From: Thermogemmatispora sp042408735
GTDB lineage: Bacteria; Chloroflexota; Ktedonobacteria; Ktedonobacterales; Ktedonobacteraceae
Assembly: GCF_042408735.1 (NCBI RefSeq)
Contig: NZ_JBHOQV010000146.1
Coordinates: 33,591 to 97,590 of the forward strand
Length of the DNA: 64,000 bases
Direction: 5' to 3'
In this document: piece by piece, positions 43,832-50,483 of the stretch
Numbering within the stretch: position 1 is the first letter of the stretch
Layout: every line of letters begins with the position of its first letter
Notes under the pieces: model-generated
What the model was told of the DNA's origin: nothing
Seen by the model: the letters and a program-made list of their open reading frames with translations, nothing else
The model's database searches: none
Made by a program: the position numbers and the translations under genes

Positions 43832-45434
43832 CGCTTTCCTCCTGCTCGTAGAGTAGCTGCACACAGTGCAGGGCCGCCTCCGCGTTGCTGGTCAAAACGA
43901 TGGCGCCGGCGTCCTGCAAGCGGGCTGCCTGCGCTGAGAGACGCTGCGGATCGCCCTCCGTTCCGCAGAGGGAGACCACGATCGCTGGGCGAGAGCTGGC
44001 AGCTCGAATCTCGGCGATGGCAGGCCCATAGACGGCTGCCGGGTCGGGATGGGCACAGTAGCCGAGCACGAGGTCGAGCAGAATGACAGCCACGCTCGGA
44101 TCTTTGGCCAGGCTCCGCAGGGCCTCCAGACGCAGCGTAGGGTCGATCATGGGATGGGGACGCCCGCGCGTGTATTCGTCGGCGCCAAAGTCGATAGCAC
44201 AGTGACCAGGGAGAGGAGCCAGACGGCTGAGCGGCCCGGCCTCCAGACGCCAGGCCGGCTCTAAGGGAATATTCGAGTAGATTGGTCCCAGGATGGCGCT
44301 CCAGAGCTGCATAGCCTCATCGCAGAGGGTGCCACCAGCAAAGAGGCCAACCAGATACCCCCTGGTCGCAGAGACAGAGCCGACTTGTCTAAGCCGTTCA
44401 AGGCGTGCGGTGATCGCGCTAGCGGGCGTGGTGACTACATGGTGAGAGGCGGAAGGTGCGGCAAGCTGAACGGCCAGCATGGCTGCCTCGGTCAAGGTGC
44501 GGGCCAGCGCCACCTGGCCCGCGTAGCGCCGCTCCAGGGCCTCCTGATCAGCTCCAAGGAAGCAGACTACTACCGCCTTTGAGCCGCTGGCGGCCTCCTC
44601 TATCACGCGGGCCGCCACCTCGGGTGCAGGCGGCTTGGAGACCAGGACCAGCACGCGCGTTTCCTCATCCTTCTGCAGCAGGCGAATGCCCGCCAGAGTC
44701 GTAATCGCTCCAACCTCGCGGCTCAGGTCGCGTCCGCCGCAGCCAATCACTTGAGAGACACCGCTACCCTGCTGGGCGATCAAAGACATCACTTGCTGAA
44801 TGCCGGTGCCGGAAGCGCCCACGATGCCGATAGGACCCCGTGGCACAACATTGACAAAGCCCAACCCAACGCCATTGAGCAGAGCGGTGCCACAATCGGG
44901 TCCCATCAAAAGCAGGTCCCGCTCCTGGGCCAGGTGCTTCAAGGCGATCTCCGCCTCCAGAGGTACGTTGTCGCTGAACAAAAAGACATGGAGGCCAGCA
45001 CGCAAAGCCTGCTCGGCCTCCAATGCCGCATAGGGGCCAGGGACCGAGATTGCGGCCAGGCCTGCCTCGGGCTGGCGCCCGACGGCTTCCTCCAGGGAGC
45101 GCGGTGGACTGACCGAAGGCGAGGGCGGAAGCTCACCCGGCGCCAGAAGGATATTCTTCGGCTGGCGGGCGGTCAGCAGCTCCTCGGCGGAGTGGAGTGC
45201 CTGCTCGGCGCTCGCCGGGGTTGCCGCCTTCACCACCAGCAGCAGATCCTCTGCTCCCGCGGCCACTTCGCCGGGATGAAGGCCGACCTCGGCGAGCAAC
45301 TGAAGATTCGCCTCGGTGGCCATCACGGCTGCGGCGTTCTCAACATCAGGCAGCTCCTTGAGGGCCGTCGCAATCTGCATCAGCGTGATTGAATCAACGT
45401 AGGTACGTCGCCTGACCTGCGCTCGAATCACCAT
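43818..45434 (-). CDS. allF: FdrA-family protein, AllF subunit of oxamate carbamoyltransferase
   Basis: A 538-residue FdrA protein built from succinyl-CoA-ligase-like domains. The N-terminal region (RRRTYVDSITLMQIATALKEL, NAAAVMATEANLQLL) is family-specific; the nucleotide/CoA-binding-like segments include LLLMGPDCGTALLNGVGLGF and GPIGIVGASGTGIQQV, with GCGGRDLS and CAIDFGADEYTRGRPHPMIDP following. ATG 45434 has AGGAG eight bases upstream; a longer frame to 45473 is not supported. It is the first gene of a two-gene operon with allG. E. coli FdrA was renamed AllF after genetic work on oxamate carbamoyltransferase; the activity here is inferred by homology. Confidence 0.85.
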   Translation of the reverse strand: MVIRAQVRRRTYVDSITLMQIATALKELPDVENAAAVMATEANLQLLAEVGLHPGEVAAGAEDLLLVVKAATPASAEQALHSAEELLTARQPKNILLAPGELPPSPSVSPPRSLEEAVGRQPEAGLAAISVPGPYAALEAEQALRAGLHVFLFSDNVPLEAEIALKHLAQERDLLLMGPDCGTALLNGVGLGFVNVVPRGPIGIVGASGTGIQQVMSLIAQQGSGVSQVIGCGGRDLSREVGAITTLAGIRLLQKDEETRVLVLVSKPPAPEVAARVIEEAASGSKAVVVCFLGADQEALERRYAGQVALARTLTEAAMLAVQLAAPSASHHVVTTPASAITARLERLRQVGSVSATRGYLVGLFAGGTLCDEAMQLWSAILGPIYSNIPLEPAWRLEAGPLSRLAPLPGHCAIDFGADEYTRGRPHPMIDPTLRLEALRSLAKDPSVAVILLDLVLGYCAHPDPAAVYGPAIAEIRAASSRPAIVVSLCGTEGDPQRLSAQAARLQDAGAIVLTSNAEAALHCVQLLYEQEESGGVA

Positions 45435-45795
45435 CTCCTTTTCTCCTGCTGAGCTGGCTATCCAGCTAAGCACCGGAGTCGGGCTTAGGCTGGGACCCCT
45501 GCACTGGCACCGGCGAGACAGTCTCTCCCGCTTCGCCTGACTGCAGATAAGATAGATAAGGTAACACCTTTGCTGAGCTGGCTATGGTGGAAGGCTTCGC
45601 TGGCGCCCTCGCCGCTGGCGAGAGCTTGACCATAGGGTCAAACGGGCGGCCAGGCAGCCGCGAGGGGCGGCAAAAAAGCGAAGCCGGACCGGATGCGGGC
45701 CAGGAACGAGCCAGGACCGCCATGCTGCCGCATCCGATCCGGATGGGTACTGCATCACATCAGGATACCGCAGGGGAGACGCCGGAAGAAAACGG
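45435..45795. other. Intergenic region upstream of allF with a 15-bp direct repeat
   Basis: TGCTGAGCTGGCTAT occurs identically at 45447-45461, next to the allF ribosome-binding site, and at 45571-45585. Between and beyond them I see no gene and no consensus promoter. The repeat is a candidate regulatory site for allFG. Confidence 0.45.
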
Positions 45796-45867
45796 TGACC
45801 GCGGTGGGACTCGAACCCACGACCTTACGCTTAAAAGGCGCCTGCTCTACCGCTGAGCTACGCGGTC
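45796..45867 (-). tRNA. tRNA-Lys (anticodon TTT)
   Basis: A 72-base cloverleaf: acceptor GACCGCG/CGCGGTC, D-stem GCTC/GAGC, anticodon loop CTTTTAA (TTT), T-arm GTGGG-TTCGAGT-CCCAC, discriminator A, CCA not encoded. The anticodon stem reads GGCGC against GCGTA, leaving a G-A mismatch at the outermost pair (27-43) and a G-U next to it, which is unusual but tolerated. Confidence 0.93.
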
Positions 45868-46242
45868 GGTGCAGGAAGGACTACCGCCGAAAGGGCAAAC
45901 AAGAGTTAATCCTCCCTGGTTCATCGCTAATAATATCATGCCTGTCAAGAAGAGAAGCCTGACTAAAGGGAAGGGCGACCAGCCCCCTTGTCAGTCGAGA
46001 ACGGGTCTGAAGGCATCCGGCGCCTCGCCCCCGTTCAGGGGACGGTAGAAGGATGACGCCGCTGGCTTAAGGCCAACGTGTATAATGAAGGGGAGATAGA
46101 CAAGGACGCATAGCCCACAACCCGCTGCAGAAGCGCCGGTTCACAGCCTTGTCTTGTCGTAGGTGGCGTGGTACACTTACCGATAAGCGTCAGAGGAGAA
46201 GGCAAGCTCCCGATGGCGCTCGGAGGGATCAAAGGCGCTCTC

Positions 46243-46271
46243 TTGACAAGGACTGTATTTGCGTATATCCT
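46243..46271 (+). promoter_or_regulatory. Promoter in a noncoding region
   Basis: TTGACA (46243-46248), 17 bases, TATCCT (46266-46271). No ORF with a ribosome-binding site starts within the next 400 bases. Confidence 0.55.
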
Positions 46272-46277
46272 CATGTC

Positions 46278-46619
46278 GGTCTGGACGGGGGGCCGTCATC
46301 CGCTGGCACCGCTCCCCAGCAGCCACAGCCCTGCTCAGCGGCGGGGCCGAGAGCGCCCCATGAGCCAGATACCCGCTGACGGCTGGCAGGCAACTTGCAG
46401 AGCTGGCTGGCGTCGATGCTCTGGCCGCGGAAAGTGCACCAGGTGGGTGAGTAAGGCGAGTGAGAGCGTGGGAGGGGCTATAGCGAACCAAAGGAACGGC
46501 AGGAGTGAGAGGCGGCTACCGGCCAGGCTGATGTCACTCTCCTCGATAACCAGGCCCAGGAGCCGGCGGACTGGATGGCCTGGCGGAAACGCAGCCGCGA
46601 GCGGCGGCCTGCTTTTTCC
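46278..46619 (+). ncRNA. Candidate noncoding RNA of about 340 bases
   Basis: Bounded by the promoter at 46243-46271 and a terminator-like hairpin at 46585-46619 (GGAAA/TTTCC and GCAG/CTGC enclosing a CG-rich apex, with TTTTT at 46613-46617). Internal complementarity is frequent, for example AGGAGTGA with TCACTCTCCT (two-base bulge) and CCGGC with GCCGG. I compared it by eye with the conserved cores of RNase P RNA, tmRNA, SRP RNA and 6S RNA and found no match. It could instead be the leader of the receiver gene. Confidence 0.35.
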
Positions 46620-46761
46620 TCGATTGGACATAGGAAAACGTATCGGAAGGACAGCTAGGCGGCGATTAACAGGAGGCGGCGTCTATCCCCGTTCCCTTCT
46701 CGGCCTGCTTACGAGCGATAAGCAGGACTAGCTGGCGAATGGGGTGCTGCGCCGAAAGAAC

Positions 46762-47157
46762 GTGACCAAGCATATACTCGTTGTTGACGACAAAAACGAG
46801 CTGCTGCATCTAATGCGGCGGGTCCTGGAAGACGAAGAGTACCAGGTCTCTATTTTGCAGCATGGGCGCGAGGCCGTGGCGCGCGTCAAGCGAGATCTGC
46901 CCGATCTGTTGATTCTTGACTTACGGCTGGGCGATGTCTCGGGCCAGGAGATTCTCAAGCAGTTGCGGGCTGATCCTCTCACGCGAGAGGTTCCGGTCAT
47001 CGTCTACACAGCCGCCGTACTGGAGGCGGAGCAGGTGAGCAAACTGGTGGCCGAGCAACCAGGGTACTACCAGGGGGTGCATGTGGTGCAGAAGCCCTTT
47101 GAACTGACCAATCTGCTGGCTCTCGTCCAGCAGGTCCTCAATGAACCGGCGCATTGA
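46762..47157 (+). CDS. Single-domain response regulator
   Basis: A stand-alone receiver domain: acidic pair Asp9-Asp10 (ILVVDDKNELL), phosphoacceptor Asp53 (LLILDLRLGDVSG), Thr in VIVYTAAV and Lys in VVQKPFELTNLL. There is no output domain, so it would work as a phosphorelay intermediate or by protein-protein contact. The GTG at 46762 begins right at the fold and has GAAAGAA upstream; a GTG at 46744 would add six residues. No kinase is adjacent. Confidence 0.88.
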   Translation: MTKHILVVDDKNELLHLMRRVLEDEEYQVSILQHGREAVARVKRDLPDLLILDLRLGDVSGQEILKQLRADPLTREVPVIVYTAAVLEAEQVSKLVAEQPGYYQGVHVVQKPFELTNLLALVQQVLNEPAH

Positions 47158-47491
47158 GCGTGCTGAGTCCCCTTCGCAGGAGGACCATCCACCGATCGAT
47201 CGACGCTCGACTCCTTTTCTCCTCCTGTCGTGGTACTGGTTGTCCACACCAGAGTCTGGCTGGCACATCCGCGCGTACTATATTCAGGAGTCGAAACGCT
47301 CCGCTGCAGCGGCACGCTGGCGTTCAGAGAGGTAGAGGCGGATCGCGCTGGCCCTGGATTGGTTTTCCTGTCTTCCGTGTCGCTATTGCCTCTCTATCGT
47401 CAGCTCCTTGTCCGCCAGCGATGAACTGAGACAAACAAAGCGAGCAATAAGTGAGAGAGCTTTCTACAGAAAGAGAGGACGGACGATACCC
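47158..47491. other. Intergenic region before the YtxH-like gene
   Basis: No gene or good promoter identified. Immediately before the next start is GAGAGG (47473-47478), a weak ribosome-binding site. Confidence 0.4.
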
Positions 47492-47749
47492 ATGAAATTT
47501 GTTGCCGGCTTACTGGTAGGTTTTGGGCTGGGCTTTGCTGCCGGCCTGCTGTTTGCGCCGCAGTCGGGTGAGGCGACGCGGGCGCAGCTCAGCGAGCAGG
47601 GGCTGCTCCTGCGAGATCGCTCTTTGGGACTCGGCCAGGAGCTCCGTCAGCGTGCCAACGAGGCCCTGTCTCAGGGACGAGAGATCTATGAGCGCACCAA
47701 GGAGGAGCTGAGCGAGCGCTATAGCAAGGCCAAGAGCGGCCAGCTCTAG
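47492..47749 (+). CDS. YtxH-like small membrane protein
   Basis: The 85-residue product starts FVAGLLVGFGLGFAAGLLFAPQSGEATR, the glycine-rich membrane helix and 'LFAPxSGxxTR' signature of YtxH/gas-vesicle-like general stress proteins. A charged helix (about residues 30-80) likely to form a coiled coil follows. ATG 47492 is chosen because it starts the helix; the frame extends upstream to 47408 without family support. The cellular role is undefined; relatives are stress-induced in Bacillus. Confidence 0.8.
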   Translation: MKFVAGLLVGFGLGFAAGLLFAPQSGEATRAQLSEQGLLLRDRSLGLGQELRQRANEALSQGREIYERTKEELSERYSKAKSGQL

Positions 47750-48058
47750 TCTTTAGCTCCGGTGCTGCGGGTGGCCTTAGTAAGGTCAGGAAGGCCCAAG
47801 CCTGGGCCTGACCCTCTGGGGATCATCCCAGGCGGCAGGCATTGGTCTGGCCTGCAGAGCGCCGCGTGCGGTTTCCATCGAAGCGAAGGGCAGAGGCCGC
47901 TGGCCTGGTGGCCGACAGAGAGGCCAAAGGCCAGCGACCCTGCCCTTGTCTGTCTCTCGCCACTTCTGATCCGGCCCGGCCTGACTCGGCCCGGCCAACC
48001 CGCAAGACAAAGGGAACGCCCAGCCAGGCTCAGGTGAGCCGCACCTCTGGGTCTGGCT
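47750..48058. other. Convergent intergenic region with a bulged hairpin
   Basis: GGTCA plus GGCCCA (from 47784) pair with TGGGCC plus TGACC (to 47813) around a 4-base loop, leaving a GGAA bulge. There is no T-tract. Nothing else is recognised; the rest is GC-rich simple sequence. Confidence 0.35.
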
Positions 48059-48313
48059 TCAGTCGCTACCGGGGCGATCATACTTGCGTATGAGTCGATC
48101 TACCAGATTACCGATCTCATGCCAGATATGGTGCTGATAGTCGAGCATGCGGGCCTGCCCAAGATCGAAATCGCGATTGGCTGGATCGCTGCGGGCGTGG
48201 TCTTCAAACTGGCGAGCGAGTGTCAAAGAGCGCTCGCCGCGGCTGTGCAGGTAGCGCGACAGCTCATAGAGATCCTTGATCAGGGCCTTCAGTTGCTCCT
48301 CGCTCGTGGCCAT
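48059..48313 (-). CDS. Small helical protein downstream of the AhpD-like selenoprotein gene
   Basis: An 84-residue, charged, predicted all-helical protein (SEEQLKALIKDLYELSRYL, MLDYQHHIWHEIGNLVDRLI) with no signal peptide or membrane span. Its start lies 50 bases inside the 3' end of the AhpD-like gene in another frame, so it is probably cotranscribed and may be translationally coupled. AAGGA precedes the ATG by about 13 bases. No family recognised; histidines in the second helix could bind a metal, but that is speculation. Confidence 0.65.
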   Translation of the reverse strand: MATSEEQLKALIKDLYELSRYLHSRGERSLTLARQFEDHARSDPANRDFDLGQARMLDYQHHIWHEIGNLVDRLIRKYDRPGSD

Positions 48314-48917
48314 AGGTTTCCGTATCCTTCCTCTCAGCGATGCCCTGGTGGGCCTCTCCCGTTTGTGGGGAACGGGTGGGTGTGGGTGGCTCGATGCGCA
48401 GGGCATCCGCAAAGCGGTTGAAGCAGTTGAAGAGGCCGATTACCATAGCCAGCTCAACAATTTCGCCATCATCGAAGTAGCTCTGCAGCTCGTCCCACAG
48501 CTCCTCGTCGATCTCGCGGGCCGAGGTGGTCATGATCTCAGCGAAGCGCAAAGCCACCAGCTCACGCGCCGTAAAGAGATGGCGGTGAGTATCGATATGG
48601 TAGAGCGCATCCAGCAGCTCCTCGCTAACGCCTAGCTGCCCTGCCAGGGCAGTATGGGCGGCCATTCAATAGTGGCAGTAGTTGACCTGTGAGACGCGAA
48701 TAGCCAGCAATTCTTTCAAGCGCGGCTCGACGCTGCCGCTGCGCATCACTGTTTGCAGTAGCTGCATGGTCTGGCGAGCCACCTGGGGACGGTGCGCCAT
48801 GACGCGAAACAGTTCGCCCATCGTGGCAAAAGCCTGATGCTGGCTGACCTCGCCTTCCTGGTCCTCGGGCCAAAAACTGTTGTCCTCGACTGGAGGGATG
48901 CGTGACATCGAACTCAC
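48264..48917 (-). CDS. AhpD-like (carboxymuconolactone decarboxylase family) selenoprotein, UGA read as selenocysteine
   Basis: Two in-frame ORFs (48917-48669 and 48665-48264) are separated only by TGA at 48668-48666. Read through, they give one 217-residue AhpD/CMD-family protein: LKELLAIRVSQVNYCHY-[UGA]-MAAHTALAGQLGVSEELLDALY, then LFTARELVALRFAEIMT. The family redox motif is CxxCxxxH; here it reads Cys81-His-Tyr-Sec84-Met-Ala-Ala-His88, with UGA exactly at the second cysteine. AhpD-type proteins reduce peroxiredoxins through this motif, and AhpD-like selenoproteins with CxxU are known in bacteria. A SECIS-like hairpin follows the UGA. The start is GTG 48917 (or ATG 48908). About 35 C-terminal residues extend past the usual family end and overlap the next gene. 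Confidence 0.82.
48629..48660 (-). promoter_or_regulatory. Candidate bacterial SECIS element
   Basis: In the mRNA, starting six bases after the UGA, CGCC (48660-48657) pairs with GGCG (48632-48629). After an internal loop (CAUA/CUA), CUGCCC (48652-48647) pairs with GGGCAG (48641-48636). A U-A pair closes the triloop GGC (48645-48643). The apical loop begins 20 bases after the UGA and starts with G. The published bacterial SECIS model asks for a stem-loop just 3' of UGA, with the loop roughly 16-37 bases away and a G among its first two bases; all are met. Confidence 0.7.
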
Positions 48918-49362
48918 TTCATCCTGCTCTTTCGCTTTATGGTCATTCTAACGAAAGTCAGGTCTGGGGCGCAAGCATCTGACGGGAGAGCAGGATGGCA
49001 GCCTGCTCAGGACTCTCAGCTCCCTCCCCTATCGGGGCAAGAGGGCTGACTCTCGCTCTTTCTCTCAGTCGAGTAAGAAGCAAGCAGCTCAACCCCAGAA
49101 GGGGAGATACAATCAGCATGGGAAGCCCTGCCGAAAAAGCCGCTTCATCCTGCCTGCCGTGTTTGGGTGGGTCTGTCAACAAGCAGCGCACGTTGAGCTG
49201 CTGCGCCTGGGCCAGGCCCTGGGCGCCTGGCAGGAAGGTCACAGGCCAGGAAGGACGAGAGAGACATGCGCCGCAGAGAGCCGCCCGGCCAGGTCCCAGG
49301 AGAAAAAAAGAGGCCGGCGCCACAAGCTCGTTGAGCAGCGCACCGGCCTTGCGATCAGAAGG
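48918..49362. other. Intergenic region between the selenoprotein gene and tRNA-Phe
   Basis: It contains the selenoprotein promoter (48945-48974). The rest shows short unsupported ORFs only. Confidence 0.45.
48945..48974 (-). promoter_or_regulatory. Promoter of the AhpD-like selenoprotein operon
   Basis: On the minus strand TTGCGC (48974-48969), 18 bases, TAGAAT (48950-48945). The leader is about 20 bases, with CAGGA (48929-48925) before the GTG start. Confidence 0.55.
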
Positions 49363-49435
<73 letters not shown>

Positions 49436-49827
49436 CTGTGATCGCCCTCGATCAGCCCTTTGAGGCTCCCGTGAGAGGCGCCCTTGTCTGGCTACCTTTC
49501 CGGAGCTGGCTGGGACTGAGCGGGACAGTCTCTCTTTCGACGGTGATAATAGCATGACTCTCGTCTCTCGTCAAGCCCCCAATCTCTCATCCTTACTGGG
49601 GCTGGTCGATGGTAGCTGACTTCGGCCGGGGCTTGGGCTTGCCAATTGGCAACCCTATTTCCGGGGAAGCCTCTGCCTCCTGCTCCTGCCTGAAGCGGCT
49701 GCTCTTCGGGATTCGAACCGCGCTACGCTAAGACATTCTGGCTAATTTCACGGCGGTACCGTACCCTGCGGAATACCTTGATATAAAATACTCCTATGTA
49801 TGGATATGAATTTCAGGGCTAGCGATT
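49436..49827. other. Intergenic region between tRNA-Phe and a small lipoprotein gene
   Basis: Besides the tRNA promoter, the right half is AT-rich and includes a TATAAA (49782-49787) and the palindrome GGTAC-C-GTACC (49755-49765), plausible -10 and operator for the 49828 gene. A tRNA-like string around 49708-49725 was examined and rejected as a tRNA. Confidence 0.4.
49546..49574 (-). promoter_or_regulatory. tRNA-Phe promoter
   Basis: On the minus strand TTGACG (49574-49569), 17 bases, TATTAT (49551-49546), about 110 bases upstream of the mature tRNA. Confidence 0.6.
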
Positions 49828-50163
49828 ATGATTTCTCCGCGTAGCATAGCTGTCATATTTGTCCTGCTCCTGGTAGCTATCTTATCGCTGGCCTGCATCA
49901 GCCCGCTCGCCCTGTTCAATCCGACGGTCACCCAGGGGCCAGGAGTAGAGCATGCCGATGGCAAGATTGTGGCGATTCAGCAGGCCGATATGAGCTTTGT
50001 GCTTCAGACCGCCAGCGGGCAGCGCCTGCGCTTTCTCTGCGTCGAGCGCTGTCGTCTGGCGTTGCAGCATATGGAACGGCACCTGCGGGAGAAAGCCCAT
50101 ACCGATGTCTATTACTACCCACAGACGGCGGGCAAGCCACCGATTGCCTTTCAAGTAGATTAG
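49828..50163 (+). CDS. Small predicted lipoprotein
   Basis: A 111-residue protein with a hydrophobic signal (IAVIFVLLLVAILS) and a lipobox LSLAC at about residues 19-23. The mature part (GPGVEHADGKIVAIQQADMSFVLQTASGQRLRFLCVERC) looks like a small beta-barrel, followed by a short helix (LQHMERHLREKAH) and a final strand. Two cysteines (about 71 and 75) could form a disulfide outside the membrane. No named family recognised. No clear ribosome-binding site is seen; the promoter may be the TATAAA at 49782. Confidence 0.65.
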   Translation: MISPRSIAVIFVLLLVAILSLACISPLALFNPTVTQGPGVEHADGKIVAIQQADMSFVLQTASGQRLRFLCVERCRLALQHMERHLREKAHTDVYYYPQTAGKPPIAFQVD

Positions 50164-50483
50164 CCATCAGCGGTGGCCTGAGAAAAAAAGAGATGCTTGC
50201 CCCGATCTGGGTGGGCCAGTCCCTCTGCTCTGGGCGGGCCGCAGGCCAGGTCGGCCTGCCAGAGAGGGACGGCGAACGGGCGGGCCAGGAAGACAGAGTG
50301 GCGGAGCCTGAGCGGGTAAAGCAATCGATAGACACCTCAGGTGGGCTTCCCGATTCGTTGGTGCGTGCGTCAGTCAGTGAGAAGAGATGGACCGCACAGG
50401 GCCTCGTCGCCGGGGCAGGGCCTGTCGACGCGAGGGCCTGGCCAGCGCTGTAGAGCAGGAAGCTGGTCAAACTTAGGTGATGG
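50164..50483. other. Intergenic region before the flavoprotein operon
   Basis: No gene and no good promoter recognised; overlapping short ORFs on both strands look like noise. Confidence 0.4.

Larger units (their letters stand above)
45868..46761. other. Noncoding region of about 890 bases before the receiver protein
   Basis: The 187-codon frame here (46168-46731) is Arg/Gly/Ser-rich, lacks a ribosome-binding site and resembles no protein I know. A TATAAT (46081-46086) without a matching -35, a good promoter at 46243-46271 and a terminator-like hairpin at 46585-46619 suggest a noncoding transcript or a long leader. Confidence 0.45.

Noticed and set aside
46168..46731. 187-codon ORF upstream of the receiver gene
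   Set aside because: Arg/Gly/Ser-rich, no ribosome-binding site, begins before the promoter that lies inside it, and shows no domain-like pattern. Treated as noncoding.
47784..47813. Hairpin with GGTCAGG and GGAAG resembling the SRP RNA core
   Set aside because: The conserved SRP tetraloop and asymmetric loop are not in the right order and there is no closing long stem.
48264..48917. Treating the split AhpD-like gene as an ordinary pseudogene
   Set aside because: There is one stop only, it is UGA, it sits at the redox-cysteine codon, the frame is intact on both sides, and a SECIS-like hairpin follows. A pseudogene remains possible until Sec machinery is shown, but it is the less economical reading.
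49703..49780. tRNA-like string (T-loop-like TTCGAA) near 49,710
   Set aside because: The flanking bases do not form a T-stem, and no acceptor, D-arm or anticodon arm can be built on either strand. It might be a tRNA remnant, but I cannot support it.
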